Positions 19,701-27,066 of a DNA stretch of 64,000 nucleotides are shown here, in pieces (positions within the stretch are counted from its first letter, which is position 1; each line of letters opens with the position of its first letter). Below the pieces are notes generated by a model. That model ran no database searches, was not told where the DNA came from, and was given only the letters and a program-made list of their open reading frames with translations. A program made the position numbers and the translations under genes. This DNA is from Coriobacteriaceae bacterium (GTDB taxonomy: Bacteria; Actinomycetota; Coriobacteriia; Coriobacteriales; Coriobacteriaceae): assembly GCA_902362275.1 (NCBI GenBank), contig CABIWB010000001.1, forward strand, positions 137,396-201,395, given 5' to 3'.

Positions 19701-20500
19701 TGGAGGCGTTTTCGTTTGGCAGTTACTATCCCGGTGATAGTGCAATCCACCGCTTGGACCCGCGAACCAAGTTGCTCTTGGGCTTTGTGTTTCTGATCAC
19801 GACGCTCACGGTCAGTGGCTTTCGCGGACTGGCACCGGTCGCAATTTTCGTTGTGCTGATCTATGCCGTGTCTCGGGTGCCGGTTCGTCGCGTTCTGTCG
19901 TCGATGGCGCCGCTGCTGGCAATCGTCGTCGTGGTCGCGGTGCTCAACTTGTTTACCGATCAGAGTGGGCGCATCCTGTGGCAGCTCGGCTTTCTGCGGA
20001 TAAGCGAGGGCTCGCTGCATTCCTCCGCTTTTATGACCTGCCGTCTGACCTTGATGATGGCCGGTATGAGCGCTATTACGCTCACCACACCGACGCTCGA
20101 CCTCACCGCGGGCTTCGAGCGCCTGCTCGCACCGTTTGCGCGTGTGGGACTTCCTGCGCACGAGCTCGGCATGATCATGGGTATAGCGCTGCGCTTTATG
20201 CCGCAGTTTGCCACCGAGATGAAGCAGGCGGCCGATGCACAGGCAAGCCGCGGTGCACGCGTGACGGGCGGTCCGCTCGGCGGCGTGCGTATGCTCGGCA
20301 GTGTGGCGATTCCACTGTTCACGGGCGTGTTCCGTCATGCCGAGACGTTGTCTGCCGCCATGGATGCCCGTTGCTATCATGGCGAGCAGGGCCGCACACG
20401 TCTGCATACGCTTGCATTTGGCCGCGGCGATGCGTTGGCGGCGGTGGTGACGATGCTGCTGTTTGCGTGTGTCATCGTCGTCAACCTTCAACTTGTTTAG
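19700..20500 (+). CDS. ecfT: ECF transporter transmembrane component EcfT
   Basis: A 266-residue EcfT subunit that links the S component to the ATPases. The N-terminus (GDSAIHRLDPRTKLL) and the two cytoplasmic Ala-Arg-Gly type coupling motifs are recognisable: QASRGARV and, later, DARCYHGEQ in place of the usual A-R-G-Y. About five membrane helices are visible. Its ATG shares a base with the stop of the ATPase gene, completing a ribU-ecfAA'-ecfT operon. Confidence 0.92.
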   Translation: MEAFSFGSYYPGDSAIHRLDPRTKLLLGFVFLITTLTVSGFRGLAPVAIFVVLIYAVSRVPVRRVLSSMAPLLAIVVVVAVLNLFTDQSGRILWQLGFLRISEGSLHSSAFMTCRLTLMMAGMSAITLTTPTLDLTAGFERLLAPFARVGLPAHELGMIMGIALRFMPQFATEMKQAADAQASRGARVTGGPLGGVRMLGSVAIPLFTGVFRHAETLSAAMDARCYHGEQGRTRLHTLAFGRGDALAAVVTMLLFACVIVVNLQLV

Positions 20501-20530
20501 GCGCGATTCGAGCGCAAGAAAGGGGTCCCT

Positions 20531-20977
20531 ATGACCGACAACGACCGCACAGCTCAGCTTGAGCGCGCCTGCTCGTATCTCAGGCGCATTCCGGCGTGGT
20601 ATCTGGCCACGATCGACGTGACGGACGGACATCAGCCGCGCGTGAGGCCGTTCTCGTTTGCCATGGTCGATGAAGGTAAGCTGTGGTTTTGCACGTCGCG
20701 CGACAAGGATGTGTGGGCGGAGCTGAGTGCGAATCCCAAGTTTGAGCTCTCGGGCTGGAAGCCGGGGGAATGTTGGATCGTATTGACCGGCGAAGCCGCA
20801 CTTGAGGACGACGCAGTTGCGAGCGACAAGGTGCGTCAAGCGGGTTTTAAGCACATGGTGGGCATCGGCGAGGAACACGAGAGTGCCAACGACGGCCGCC
20901 TTGCTTTCTTTTCAGTCCACAACATTGCCGTGCGCTTCTGTGATATCGACGGCAGCGAGGAGCGCCTGGAGCTCTAG
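20531..20977 (+). CDS. Pyridoxamine 5'-phosphate oxidase-like FMN-binding split-barrel protein (copy 1)
   Basis: A 148-residue protein of the small PNPOx-like group, which binds FMN or F420 in a split barrel. Pattern features are PAWYLATIDVTDGHQPRVRP, FSFAMVDEGKLWFCT and the KDVWAELSANPKFELS helix. The substrate cannot be told from sequence. The ATG at 20531 follows AAAGGGG. It sits 30 nt after the riboflavin transporter operon and is followed by a second copy, so a flavin link is plausible but unproven. Confidence 0.8.
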   Translation: MTDNDRTAQLERACSYLRRIPAWYLATIDVTDGHQPRVRPFSFAMVDEGKLWFCTSRDKDVWAELSANPKFELSGWKPGECWIVLTGEAALEDDAVASDKVRQAGFKHMVGIGEEHESANDGRLAFFSVHNIAVRFCDIDGSEERLEL

Positions 20978-21021
20978 CTCACACCAACCAGGCTCTCAAA
21001 CTGGCTAGTACAGGAGGAAAC

Positions 21022-21432
21022 GTGGACGGATTGAATACGGTTTTGGAGTATCTGACGTCGGTGCCGGCGTGGTACTTGGCGACGAGCGTGGACGGGCAGC
21101 CACATGTACGTCCATTTTCGTTTGCTCAGATTCAGGACGGCAAGCTGTGGTTTGTGACGGCGCGCACCAAAGACGTGTGGCAAGAGCTGCTGCAAAATCA
21201 GCGCTTTGAGGCCACGAGTTGGTGGCCGGGCCATGGCTGGCTCATCTTGCGCGGGCGTGCCGGCTTGGATGACCAGGCCGCTCCCGATATGCGCGAGGCG
21301 GGATGGAAACATCTTGAGCGCTTGAGCGAGCACTATGAGGGGCCTAACGACCCCACGCTCGTCTTCTTTAGCGTGGAGGAACCCGAGGCCTTTATCTGCA
21401 ACCATGACGAATGGGTGCCGGTCGAGCTCTAA
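21022..21432 (+). CDS. Pyridoxamine 5'-phosphate oxidase-like FMN-binding split-barrel protein (copy 2)
   Basis: A 136-residue tandem paralogue of the preceding gene. It shares the order PAWYLAT, HVRPFSFAQIQDGKLWF, KDVWQELLQNQRFE and the final FFSVEEPEAFICN block. The start is a GTG at 21022 behind AGGAGGAA. The two copies are clearly diverged, so the duplication is not recent. Confidence 0.8.
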   Translation: MDGLNTVLEYLTSVPAWYLATSVDGQPHVRPFSFAQIQDGKLWFVTARTKDVWQELLQNQRFEATSWWPGHGWLILRGRAGLDDQAAPDMREAGWKHLERLSEHYEGPNDPTLVFFSVEEPEAFICNHDEWVPVEL

Positions 21433-21577
21433 ACGAGTCTCTCAACAAGCTTCGACAATTCAAATTCTCGCATGTAGCGGGCCCCACATTGCAACGTCAC
21501 CGTAAGGCGCACTGGGTAATAGGGGGCCCGCATTTATTTGTCAATTCCTTCGAGTGAATGTGTCGGGATTGTTTCAA

Positions 21578-21612
21578 TGCATGAATATGCAAAAGATTTG
21601 CGTTTATATGCA
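21578..21612 (+). promoter_or_regulatory. Tandem ArgR operator boxes upstream of argC
   Basis: Box 1 (21578-21591) tgcatgaatatgca and box 2 (21599-21612) tgcgtttatatgca are imperfect palindromes resembling ARG boxes. Their centres are exactly 21 bp apart, the spacing used by ArgR hexamers. They lie about 90 nt ahead of argC. No argR gene is in the window. Confidence 0.7.
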
Positions 21613-21697
21613 TCTTTTGGTGTTAAAGTTTCAACCCACCTCATAACGACGGCTGCGGAATGCGCATTGGTGCATAACTGCAGACAAGGAGTCTGAT

Positions 21698-22768
21698 ATG
21701 TCTGTAAAGGTTGGAATCGTCGGTGCGGCTGGATATGCCGGCGCCGAGCTCATTCGCCTCGTCCTCGGTCATCCCGAGTTTGAACTTATTGCCATTACGT
21801 CCAACGCCGATGCCGGCCAGCCGCTGTCCGCGGTGTATCCGAGCTTCACCGGCGTAAGCGATCTTGTCTTTACGACGCATGATGCCCCCGAGCTCAAGAA
21901 CTGCGACGCGGTCTTTTTGGCCGTGCCGCACACGGCTGCCATGGCACAGGTGCCCGCGCTGCTTGCATCGGGCGTCTCCTGCTTTGATCTTTCGGCCGAC
22001 TATCGCCTGAACGAAGCGTCTGTCTTTGAGGCTTGGTATGCCGCCGAGCACACGAGCCCCGAGCTGCTCAAGACCCGTGCCTTTGGTCTGCCCGAGCTGT
22101 TCTGCCAGGACTTGGAGACCGCCGCATCCGACCATGCCGACGGCAAACCCGTGCTGGTCGCCTGCGCCGGTTGCTATCCCACCGCAACGAGCCTTGCCGC
22201 CGCGCCCGCCGTGCGCGCGGGCTGGGTGGCCGAGAACGGTCCTGTGATTGTCGATGCCATTAGCGGCGTGACGGGCGCCGGTAAGTCCTGCAACGCCCGC
22301 ACCCATTTTTGCAGCGCCGACGAGAACTTGGAGGCCTACGGCGTGGGCAAGCATCGCCACACGCCCGAAATCGAGCAGATCTTGGGCCTAACCGATCGCG
22401 TCGTCTTTACCCCGCACCTGGCACCGCTCAAGCGTGGTCTGCTCTCCACGGTGACGCTGCCGCTTACGCCGCAGGCTATCGATACCTTGACCCTTGAGGA
22501 CGTTGTCGACCATTACAAGCAGTTCTACGCCGGTCGAACCTTCGTACGCGTACTTGATGCCGGTCAGCAGCCCAAGACGGCTTCGGTTGTCGGCACCAAC
22601 GCCGCCCAGATCGGCCTCGCGCTCAACAAGCGCGCGGGCGTGCTGGTGGCGACGGGCGCCATCGACAATCTGTGCAAGGGCGCTGCGGGCCAAGCAGTCC
22701 AGTGCGCCAATATCGTCTTTGGCTTTGACGAGCGACGAGGCTTGCCCACAGTGGCGTGCCCGGTGTAG
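21698..22768 (+). CDS. argC: N-acetyl-gamma-glutamyl-phosphate reductase
   Basis: A 356-residue enzyme that reduces N-acetylglutamyl phosphate to the semialdehyde in arginine synthesis. The NADP-binding start GIVGAAGYAGAELIRL and the catalytic CAGCYPTA, with its nucleophilic Cys, are clear, as is the PHLAPLKRGLLST block. The ATG at 21698 follows AAGGAG. It leads the argCJBD cluster and is probably controlled by the ArgR boxes just upstream. Confidence 0.97.
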   Translation: MSVKVGIVGAAGYAGAELIRLVLGHPEFELIAITSNADAGQPLSAVYPSFTGVSDLVFTTHDAPELKNCDAVFLAVPHTAAMAQVPALLASGVSCFDLSADYRLNEASVFEAWYAAEHTSPELLKTRAFGLPELFCQDLETAASDHADGKPVLVACAGCYPTATSLAAAPAVRAGWVAENGPVIVDAISGVTGAGKSCNARTHFCSADENLEAYGVGKHRHTPEIEQILGLTDRVVFTPHLAPLKRGLLSTVTLPLTPQAIDTLTLEDVVDHYKQFYAGRTFVRVLDAGQQPKTASVVGTNAAQIGLALNKRAGVLVATGAIDNLCKGAAGQAVQCANIVFGFDERRGLPTVACPV

Positions 22769-22797
22769 CACATTCGATTGTTAACGATTTGGTAGTT

Positions 22798-22877
22798 GGA
22801 CATCGAGTGGGGCGCCACTCTTAAGCTGGTCTCATGATCACGACTGGCATGGCGCACCAACCGATGTCCGTTTTTTG
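22798..22877 (+). terminator. Terminator-like structure between argC and argJ
   Basis: Outer arms ggacatcg (22798-22805) and cgatgtcc (22862-22869) are followed by gttttttg. An inner hairpin, gagtgg-ggcg-ccactc, lies at 22804-22819. It may be a partial terminator or an attenuator that lowers argJBD expression relative to argC. Confidence 0.5.
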
Positions 22878-22902
22878 TTTGACATAAGGAGTCATAAAGA
22901 CG

Positions 22903-24171
22903 ATGAATACCGAGCTGTTTGATATCAAGATTCGCGCCGTCGAGGGCGGCGTTACGGCTGCGGCTGGTTTTAAAGCTGCAGGCATCCACGCTGGGTTCCG
23001 CAAGAACCCCGAGCGTCTGGATTACACGCTCGTCGTGCCCGATAAACCCTGTCCCGGCGCCGGCGTGTTTACCACCAATCGCTTTTGCGCGGCGCCCGTG
23101 CAGGTGAGCCGTGCCAACCTGGGCGGTGCCGACAAGGGCTATGGTATCATTGCCGGCGTTTCGGTCAACTCTGGCAATGCCAACGCCGCCACGGGTGAGA
23201 CCGGCCTTGCATGCGCGCGCGAGACGTGCAGCATCGCATCGCAGGTCATCGGCTGCGAGCCCCAGCAGATTCTGGTTGCCTCCACGGGTGTGATTGGCCA
23301 GATTCTGCCGATCGACACGTTTGAGACCGCCATTCCTGCTGCCTACGAGGCACTCTCCGCCCACGGTGGCGCCGATGCCGCTCGCGCCATCATGACGACC
23401 GACACGTACTCCAAGGAGTACGCCGTATCCTACGTCAGTGAGGCTGCGGGTCATGCGGACAATGTCTATACGGTAGGCGGAATGTGCAAGGGCTCGGGCA
23501 TGATCATGCCTAACATGGCCACCATGATCGCAATTATCACCACCGATGCCCCCGTCGAGCCTGCGGCGCTTCATGCCCTGCTGCTCTCGACCGTCAAGCA
23601 GACCTTTAACAAGGTAACGGTCGATTCCGATACCTCGACCAACGACACCTGCATCATGCTTGCCTCCGGCGCCGCTGCCGCAGATGCCGAGCCTATCGTC
23701 GAGGGCTCCGATGCTTTTGACGAGTTGGCATTTGCCGTGCACGAGGTGTGCGAGAGCCTGGCGCGCAATATTGCCGCCGATGGTGAGGGCGCATCTAAGC
23801 TTGTTACAGTCAACGTTACCGGCGCCGTGAACGACGAGGAGGCCGATATCGCCGCCCGTGCCGTTGCCAACTCGCCGCTCGTTAAGACCTGCATCGCCGG
23901 CCACGACTGCAACTGGGGCCGCGTTGCTATGGCGCTTGGCAAGTGCGGCGTGAAGTTTAATCAGGAAGACGTTTCCATCGACATGATGGGCATGCCTGTC
24001 TGTCGCGACGGTCTGACTGTTCCCTTTGACGAGGACGAGGCTCTACGACGTTTTGAGGCGCCCGAGATCGTGATCTCGGCCGACCTGGGCGCAGGCGACG
24101 CGGCAACGACCGTGTGGACCTGCGACCTCACGCATGAGTACATCTCCATCAACGGCGACTACCGTTCCTAG
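22903..24171 (+). CDS. argJ: Bifunctional ornithine acetyltransferase / N-acetylglutamate synthase
   Basis: A 422-residue ArgJ that recycles the acetyl group from N-acetylornithine to glutamate. The self-cleavage site is visible in GMIMPNMATMIAII: the proenzyme is cut before the Thr, which becomes the nucleophile. Other landmarks are SVNSGNANAATG and ASTGVIG. Whether it can also use acetyl-CoA cannot be told from sequence. The ATG at 22903 follows AAGGAG. Confidence 0.96.
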   Translation: MNTELFDIKIRAVEGGVTAAAGFKAAGIHAGFRKNPERLDYTLVVPDKPCPGAGVFTTNRFCAAPVQVSRANLGGADKGYGIIAGVSVNSGNANAATGETGLACARETCSIASQVIGCEPQQILVASTGVIGQILPIDTFETAIPAAYEALSAHGGADAARAIMTTDTYSKEYAVSYVSEAAGHADNVYTVGGMCKGSGMIMPNMATMIAIITTDAPVEPAALHALLLSTVKQTFNKVTVDSDTSTNDTCIMLASGAAAADAEPIVEGSDAFDELAFAVHEVCESLARNIAADGEGASKLVTVNVTGAVNDEEADIAARAVANSPLVKTCIAGHDCNWGRVAMALGKCGVKFNQEDVSIDMMGMPVCRDGLTVPFDEDEALRRFEAPEIVISADLGAGDAATTVWTCDLTHEYISINGDYRS

Positions 24172-24252
24172 ATTCCAGGCACGCTGTGCATCTTGCCGCG
24201 ATTTCAGACAGCAGAGCACGGCGCGATAGCGATACGAAAGACGAGGCAGATT

Positions 24253-25233
24253 ATGAAATTCGCACGCGATTGTCGTTCGAGCGAATCCAACGAAGCAACC
24301 GCGCAGCTGCTGTTCGAAGCGCTGCCGTGGATTAAGAACCTGACCGGCAAGACGGTTGTTATCAAATATGGCGGAGCCGCCATGGTCGACGAGCAGCTGC
24401 GCCGCGACGTGATGAGCGACATCGTGCTGCTCAAGATCATCGGCATGCGCCCTGTTATCGTGCACGGTGGCGGCAAGGCCATCAACGAGGCGCTTAGCCA
24501 CTACGACATCCCCGTCAAGTTTAAGAACGGCCAGCGCGTGACCACGCCGGCGACCATGGATATCGTGCGCGAGGTGCTGGGCGGTAAGGTCAACCAGGAG
24601 CTGGTCGCGGCGCTCAACCATCACGGCAACCTGGCAGTGGGCGTTTCGGGCAGCGATGCCGGTACGCTCATCGCCGAGCCGCTCGACCCCGAACTCGGCC
24701 GCGTAGGCAAGGTCACGCACGTCAACACCGACTATATCGAGCGCCTGCTCGATAGCGAGTACATCCCCGTCATCGCTACCGTCGCGGCGGGAGAGGACGG
24801 CGGTTTCTTCAACATCAACGCCGATACCGCCGCCGGTGCCGTTGCGGCGGCGCTGCATGCGCATAAGGCGATCTTTTTGACCGACGTCGACGGCCTGTAC
24901 AAGGACTTTAGCGACAAGGATTCACTTATCTCCAATCTGACGCTCGACGAGGTCAATGAGATGCTCTACGGCGGCGAGGTCGATAAGGGCATGATTCCCA
25001 AGCTGCGTGCTGCCGTCGATGCGCTTGCCGGAGGCGTATTTCGCGCTCACATCATCAACGGTACCACGCCGCATTCGCTGCTGCTGGAGCTGCTGACCGA
25101 TGCCGGCGTCGGTACCGTGATCCATTCTACCGAGACGGCTTACGAGTTCGATACACATCCGCATCCGCTTTCGACGTTTGCTGCGCGTTTGACCGAGAAC
25201 CTCGACGAGGTCGAAAAGCTTCAGACGGTCTAG
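24253..25233 (+). CDS. argB: Acetylglutamate kinase
   Basis: A 326-residue kinase that phosphorylates N-acetylglutamate. Nucleotide and substrate motifs are KTVVIKYGGAAM, VHGGGKAINE and NINADTAAGAVAAAL. The ATG at 24253, just before KFARD, is chosen over an ATG at 24193, because the family N-terminus begins close to here. It carries an N-terminal helix (residues 10-30), which in other species marks arginine-inhibited hexamers. Feedback inhibition is thus plausible. Confidence 0.96.
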   Translation: MKFARDCRSSESNEATAQLLFEALPWIKNLTGKTVVIKYGGAAMVDEQLRRDVMSDIVLLKIIGMRPVIVHGGGKAINEALSHYDIPVKFKNGQRVTTPATMDIVREVLGGKVNQELVAALNHHGNLAVGVSGSDAGTLIAEPLDPELGRVGKVTHVNTDYIERLLDSEYIPVIATVAAGEDGGFFNINADTAAGAVAAALHAHKAIFLTDVDGLYKDFSDKDSLISNLTLDEVNEMLYGGEVDKGMIPKLRAAVDALAGGVFRAHIINGTTPHSLLLELLTDAGVGTVIHSTETAYEFDTHPHPLSTFAARLTENLDEVEKLQTV

Positions 25234-25302
25234 CCGACCCGCAGCCGCCCCATTCCTGCACCCATAGGCCTGCGCCGTCCGGCGCTCAACGAAAGGCATC
25301 CC

Positions 25303-26586
25303 ATGTCACTTGCAGCTCAGCAATCGCTTGAATCCCATTACGTTATGCATACCTTTGGCCGCTCTCCGGTCGAGTTTGTCGAGGGTCACGGCATGAAGCT
25401 CACCGGCGACGATGGCCGTGAGTACCTTGACTTTCTTGCCGGCATCGGCGTGTGCAGTCTAGGTCATGGCGACCCGGCTGTGCTCTCGGCGCTCGAGGCA
25501 CAGACTAAAAAGCTCATGCACGTCTCCAATTACTTCTACATTGAGCAGCGCGGACAGGTCGCGGCGCTGCTGTCCAAGCTTGCTAACGACGACGTAGATG
25601 GTGCGCGCGTGCTTGCCGATGCCATTGCCGCCGGCGATGAGACCACGGCAGCTGCTCTTGGTGCCCCGGCTGCGGACGAGCAGGTGTGGGAGACCTTCTT
25701 TGCCAACTCCGGCGCCGAGGCCAACGAGGGCTCGATGAAGCTCGCGCGCCTGTACGCCAAGCGTGCCGGTAACGGCGGCAACACTATCGTGTGCATGCGC
25801 GGCGGCTTCCACGGCCGTACGCTCGAGACCATTGCCGCCACTATGCAGGATTGGCTGCAGGACAGCTTCCGCCCGCTGCCGGGTGGCTTTGTGGCCTGTA
25901 CGCCCAACGATATCGATGAACTGCGTGCGATCTTTAAGCAGCTGGGGAGCGAAATTTGTGCCGTGATGCTCGAGCCGATCCAGGGTGAGAGTGGCGTGCA
26001 CCCCATGACCGAGGAGTTTATGGCGGCAGCGCGCGACCTGGCACACGAAGTGGGCGCCGTGCTTATCGCCGACGAGGTCCAGTGCGGCATCTTCCGCTCC
26101 GGCAAGCCGTTCGCATTCCAAACCTATGGCGTGGAGCCCGACATCATGAGTCTTGCCAAGGGCATCGCCGACGGCGTTCCCATGGGCGCTGTGGTGGCAA
26201 AGAAAGAGATCGCCGACGTGTTTAAGCCCGGCGATCACGGTTCGACTTTTGGTGGTAGCTGCTTGGCCATCGCGGCGTGCGCCGCGACGCTCTCCGCGCT
26301 CGTGCGCGGCGATTATGCCGGCCATGCTGCCAAGGTAGGCGCCTATATGGAGGCAAAACTCGCCAAGTTACCGCATGTTATCGATGTGCGCGGTCGCGGC
26401 TTGATGCTCGGCTGCGACCTGGATGAGGCAGCGGGCGACGCGCATGATATTGTTGCCCGCGCGCTGGCCGCCGGCGCCGTGATCAACGCTACAGGTGCGC
26501 ATACGCTGCGTTTCCTGCCGCCACTTGTCTGCGAAGAAGCCGACGTGGACAGCCTGATCGAGATCCTGTCGGGTGTCTTGGCCTAG
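25303..26586 (+). CDS. argD: Acetylornithine aminotransferase
   Basis: A 427-residue PLP-dependent class III aminotransferase that makes N-acetylornithine. The glycine-rich FFANSGAEANEGSMKLAR block, the aspartate block LIADEVQCGIFRSG and the PLP lysine segment SLAKGIADGVPMG are all present. It carries about 30 more residues than usual, inserted around residues 95-125. The ATG at 25303 follows GAAAGG. It ends the cluster: argF, argG and argH are not nearby. Confidence 0.94.
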   Translation: MSLAAQQSLESHYVMHTFGRSPVEFVEGHGMKLTGDDGREYLDFLAGIGVCSLGHGDPAVLSALEAQTKKLMHVSNYFYIEQRGQVAALLSKLANDDVDGARVLADAIAAGDETTAAALGAPAADEQVWETFFANSGAEANEGSMKLARLYAKRAGNGGNTIVCMRGGFHGRTLETIAATMQDWLQDSFRPLPGGFVACTPNDIDELRAIFKQLGSEICAVMLEPIQGESGVHPMTEEFMAAARDLAHEVGAVLIADEVQCGIFRSGKPFAFQTYGVEPDIMSLAKGIADGVPMGAVVAKKEIADVFKPGDHGSTFGGSCLAIAACAATLSALVRGDYAGHAAKVGAYMEAKLAKLPHVIDVRGRGLMLGCDLDEAAGDAHDIVARALAAGAVINATGAHTLRFLPPLVCEEADVDSLIEILSGVLA

Positions 26587-26613
26587 CGAGAGCAATACAT
26601 AGCCAGGTTGAAC

Positions 26614-26671
26614 GGGTTTCAGATTGTCGGTGTGTCATTGATGCATCATTGGACGGTCTGGAACCCTTTTT
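26614..26671 (+). terminator. Terminator after argD
   Basis: Arms gggtttcaga (26614-26623) and tctggaaccc (26657-26666) pair with one mismatch, followed by TTTTT. The loop is long, at 33 nt. Confidence 0.6.
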
Positions 26672-26707
26672 GTCATAAATCTGCACAGGCCAGGAGAGCC
26701 TCTGGCC

Positions 26708-26951
26708 AAAAAAGAAAGGCCTCCATCACTGGGGGCCTAACAATTCAGTGGTGGGCGATGAGGGATGTCGCGTGCGGCTGACGCCGCCCGCTCTCGCTTC
26801 GGGCCTACGGTCCTCGCGTGCTGCGCTGGAAAACGCTTCGCGTTTCCTCAGCTCCGCACCCTTGCGGGTTCGAATCCCTCTGCGATGGGCCCAAAAAAGA
26901 AAGGCCCCCATAGCTGGGAGCCTATCAAATCAGTGGTGGGCGATGAGGGAT
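26708..26951 (-). repeat. Duplicated tRNA-Val 3' end plus terminator, flanking a hairpin-rich spacer
   Basis: Segments 26708-26766 and 26893-26951 are 59-nt direct repeats with only a few differences, some of them compensatory in the stem. On the reverse strand each holds the tRNA 3' end (ccctcatcgcccacca) and a downstream terminator hairpin. Only the second copy continues into a full tRNA. The spacer between (26767-26892) is GC-rich, contains hairpins such as ggaaa-cgcttcgcg-tttcc, and ends in another T-arm-like gggttcgaatccctc on the forward strand. Confidence 0.75.
26902..26923 (-). terminator. Terminator of tRNA-Val
   Basis: The reverse-strand hairpin aggctccc...gggggcct is followed by TTCTTTTTT. 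A related copy at 26717-26738 has compensating changes in the stem. Confidence 0.75.
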
Positions 26952-27009
26952 TCGAACCCCCAGCCTTGTGCGTGTAAAGCACCTGCGCTAACCGTTGCGC
27001 CAATCGCCC
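26934..27009 (-). tRNA. tRNA-Val (anticodon UAC)
   Basis: A 76-nt cloverleaf on the reverse strand: acceptor gggcgat/atcgccc, D arm gcgc...gcgc, anticodon loop tttacac giving UAC, T loop ggttcgaatcc and encoded CCA. The first anticodon-stem pair is a G-A mismatch; everything else fits. It reads GUA valine codons and by wobble others. Confidence 0.93.
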
Positions 27010-27066
27010 GCAGGGATTGAGTATAGCGGAAACCCGATACGGTTCATCGCTAATCCATAACGAAAC

